Source: an uncultured Oscillospiraceae bacterium
GTDB taxonomy: Bacteria; Bacillota; Clostridia; Oscillospirales; Oscillospiraceae
DNA length: 5,093 bases
Direction of reading: 5' to 3'
Assembly: GCA_947624465.1 (NCBI GenBank)
Contig: CANQKJ010000158.1
Coordinates: 1 to 5,093 of the forward strand
A program made the translations under genes and the position numbers. Every line of letters starts with the position of its first letter. The first letter of the stretch is position 1. Under the pieces are notes generated by a model. That model did not search any database and had not been told where the DNA came from. It saw only the letters and a list, made by a program, of their open reading frames with translations. Shown here piece by piece: positions 4,732-5,093 of the stretch.

Positions 4732-5093
4732 ATGCCAAAAGGATCGCCGGAGCTGACAGAGGCCCGCAGAGAGGAGATCATCAACGCCTGCGAAAAGCTC
4801 TATCAGACCATGAGCTTCAAGGAGATCACCATCAAGGAGATCGGGAATGTGACCAGCTTCACGCGCACCTCCATTTATAACTACTTTCAGACGAAGGAAG
4901 AAATCTTCCTGGCCCTGCTGAAACGGGAATATGAGCTGTGGATCGCCGCGCTCAAGCAGACCATGGAGCGGGTCGATACAATGACCAAGGATGAGTTTGC
5001 CGCTATGCTGGCGCACTCATTGGAGGAACGGGCGCAGCTTCTGAAAATCATGTCCATGAACCACTACGACATGGAGACCGGCAGCCGCCCGGA
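4732..5093 (+). CDS. TetR/AcrR family transcriptional regulator (3' end outside window)
   Basis: DNA-binding repressor of the TetR family; 120 residues are visible and about 70-90 more are expected. The N-terminal HTH domain is clear: helix 1 ARREEIINACEKLYQTM (11-27), SFKEITIKEIGNVTSFTRTSIYNYF (28-52), with TRTSIYNYF as the recognition helix, followed by QTKEEIFLALLKREYELW. The remaining part begins the ligand and dimer domain (MTKDEFAAMLAHSLEERAQLLKIMSMNHYDME). The ATG at 4732 follows AAGGAGG by about 7 nt and lies 12 nt after the flavin reductase stop, so both genes share one mRNA. The duplicated palindrome at the operon promoter is the best candidate for its operator, which implies autorepression relieved by an unknown ligand or redox signal. 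Confidence 0.93.
   Translation, partial: MPKGSPELTEARREEIINACEKLYQTMSFKEITIKEIGNVTSFTRTSIYNYFQTKEEIFLALLKREYELWIAALKQTMERVDTMTKDEFAAMLAHSLEERAQLLKIMSMNHYDMETGSRP

Noticed and set aside
4354..5016. 220-residue minus-strand frame
   Set aside because: It is fully antisense to the flavin reductase and TetR genes, both of which have clear family motifs and binding sites.
1..5093. CRISPR array, rRNA or insertion sequence
   Set aside because: No regularly spaced repeat set, rRNA sequence or transposase was seen on either strand.

Overview
The window looks like part of a Gram-positive gut-type anaerobe, probably a clostridial (Bacillota) chromosome. Ribosome binding sites are strong GGAGG type, promoters are sigma-A-like, GC is intermediate, and the MATE transporter, TIGR04076, Phd/RelE, MntA/HepT, flavin reductase and TetR proteins are all of types common in Clostridia. 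No single gene fixes the species.

Left part (1-1480): a MATE-family efflux transporter on the minus strand runs off the left edge. It has a recognisable promoter and an unusual leader of about 150 nt. The leader carries a Crp-like palindrome, an 11-bp long-range inverted repeat with a competing third copy, and a stop-free frame continuous with the transporter. Middle left (1481-2126): a small cysteine-containing TIGR04076-type protein on the minus strand, with its own promoter in the divergent intergenic gap.

Middle (2068-3461): two complete toxin-antitoxin operons lie head to tail on the plus strand. The first is a type II Phd/YefM antitoxin with a RelE/ParE toxin (overlap 8 bp, GC-rich). 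The second is an MntA nucleotidyltransferase antitoxin with a HepT RNase toxin (overlap 11 bp, clearly AT-richer), and it has its own promoter.

Gene-free stretch (3462-4164): this holds the 3' half of a tRNA-Val(GAC) gene, cut at the anticodon arm and followed by an intrinsic terminator. This is the typical scar of a tyrosine-recombinase element integrated in a tRNA. Pairs of 12-bp-spaced GACCACA repeats lie on both sides of the fragment and resemble integrase arm-type sites. A second strong hairpin and two copies of a short LFYA(G/E)KFL-coding repeat are also present. No integrase gene is visible.

Right part (4083-5093): a flavin reductase-like gene and a TetR-family regulator form an operon. 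Its promoter carries two identical TGACA-CGA-TGTCA palindromes, one over the -35/spacer and one just after the expected transcription start. The simplest reading is autorepression by the TetR protein. The best overall model is that the toxin-antitoxin genes sit at the end of a genomic island, or between two tandem islands, in tRNA-Val, and that the flavin reductase/TetR operon belongs to the neighbouring DNA.
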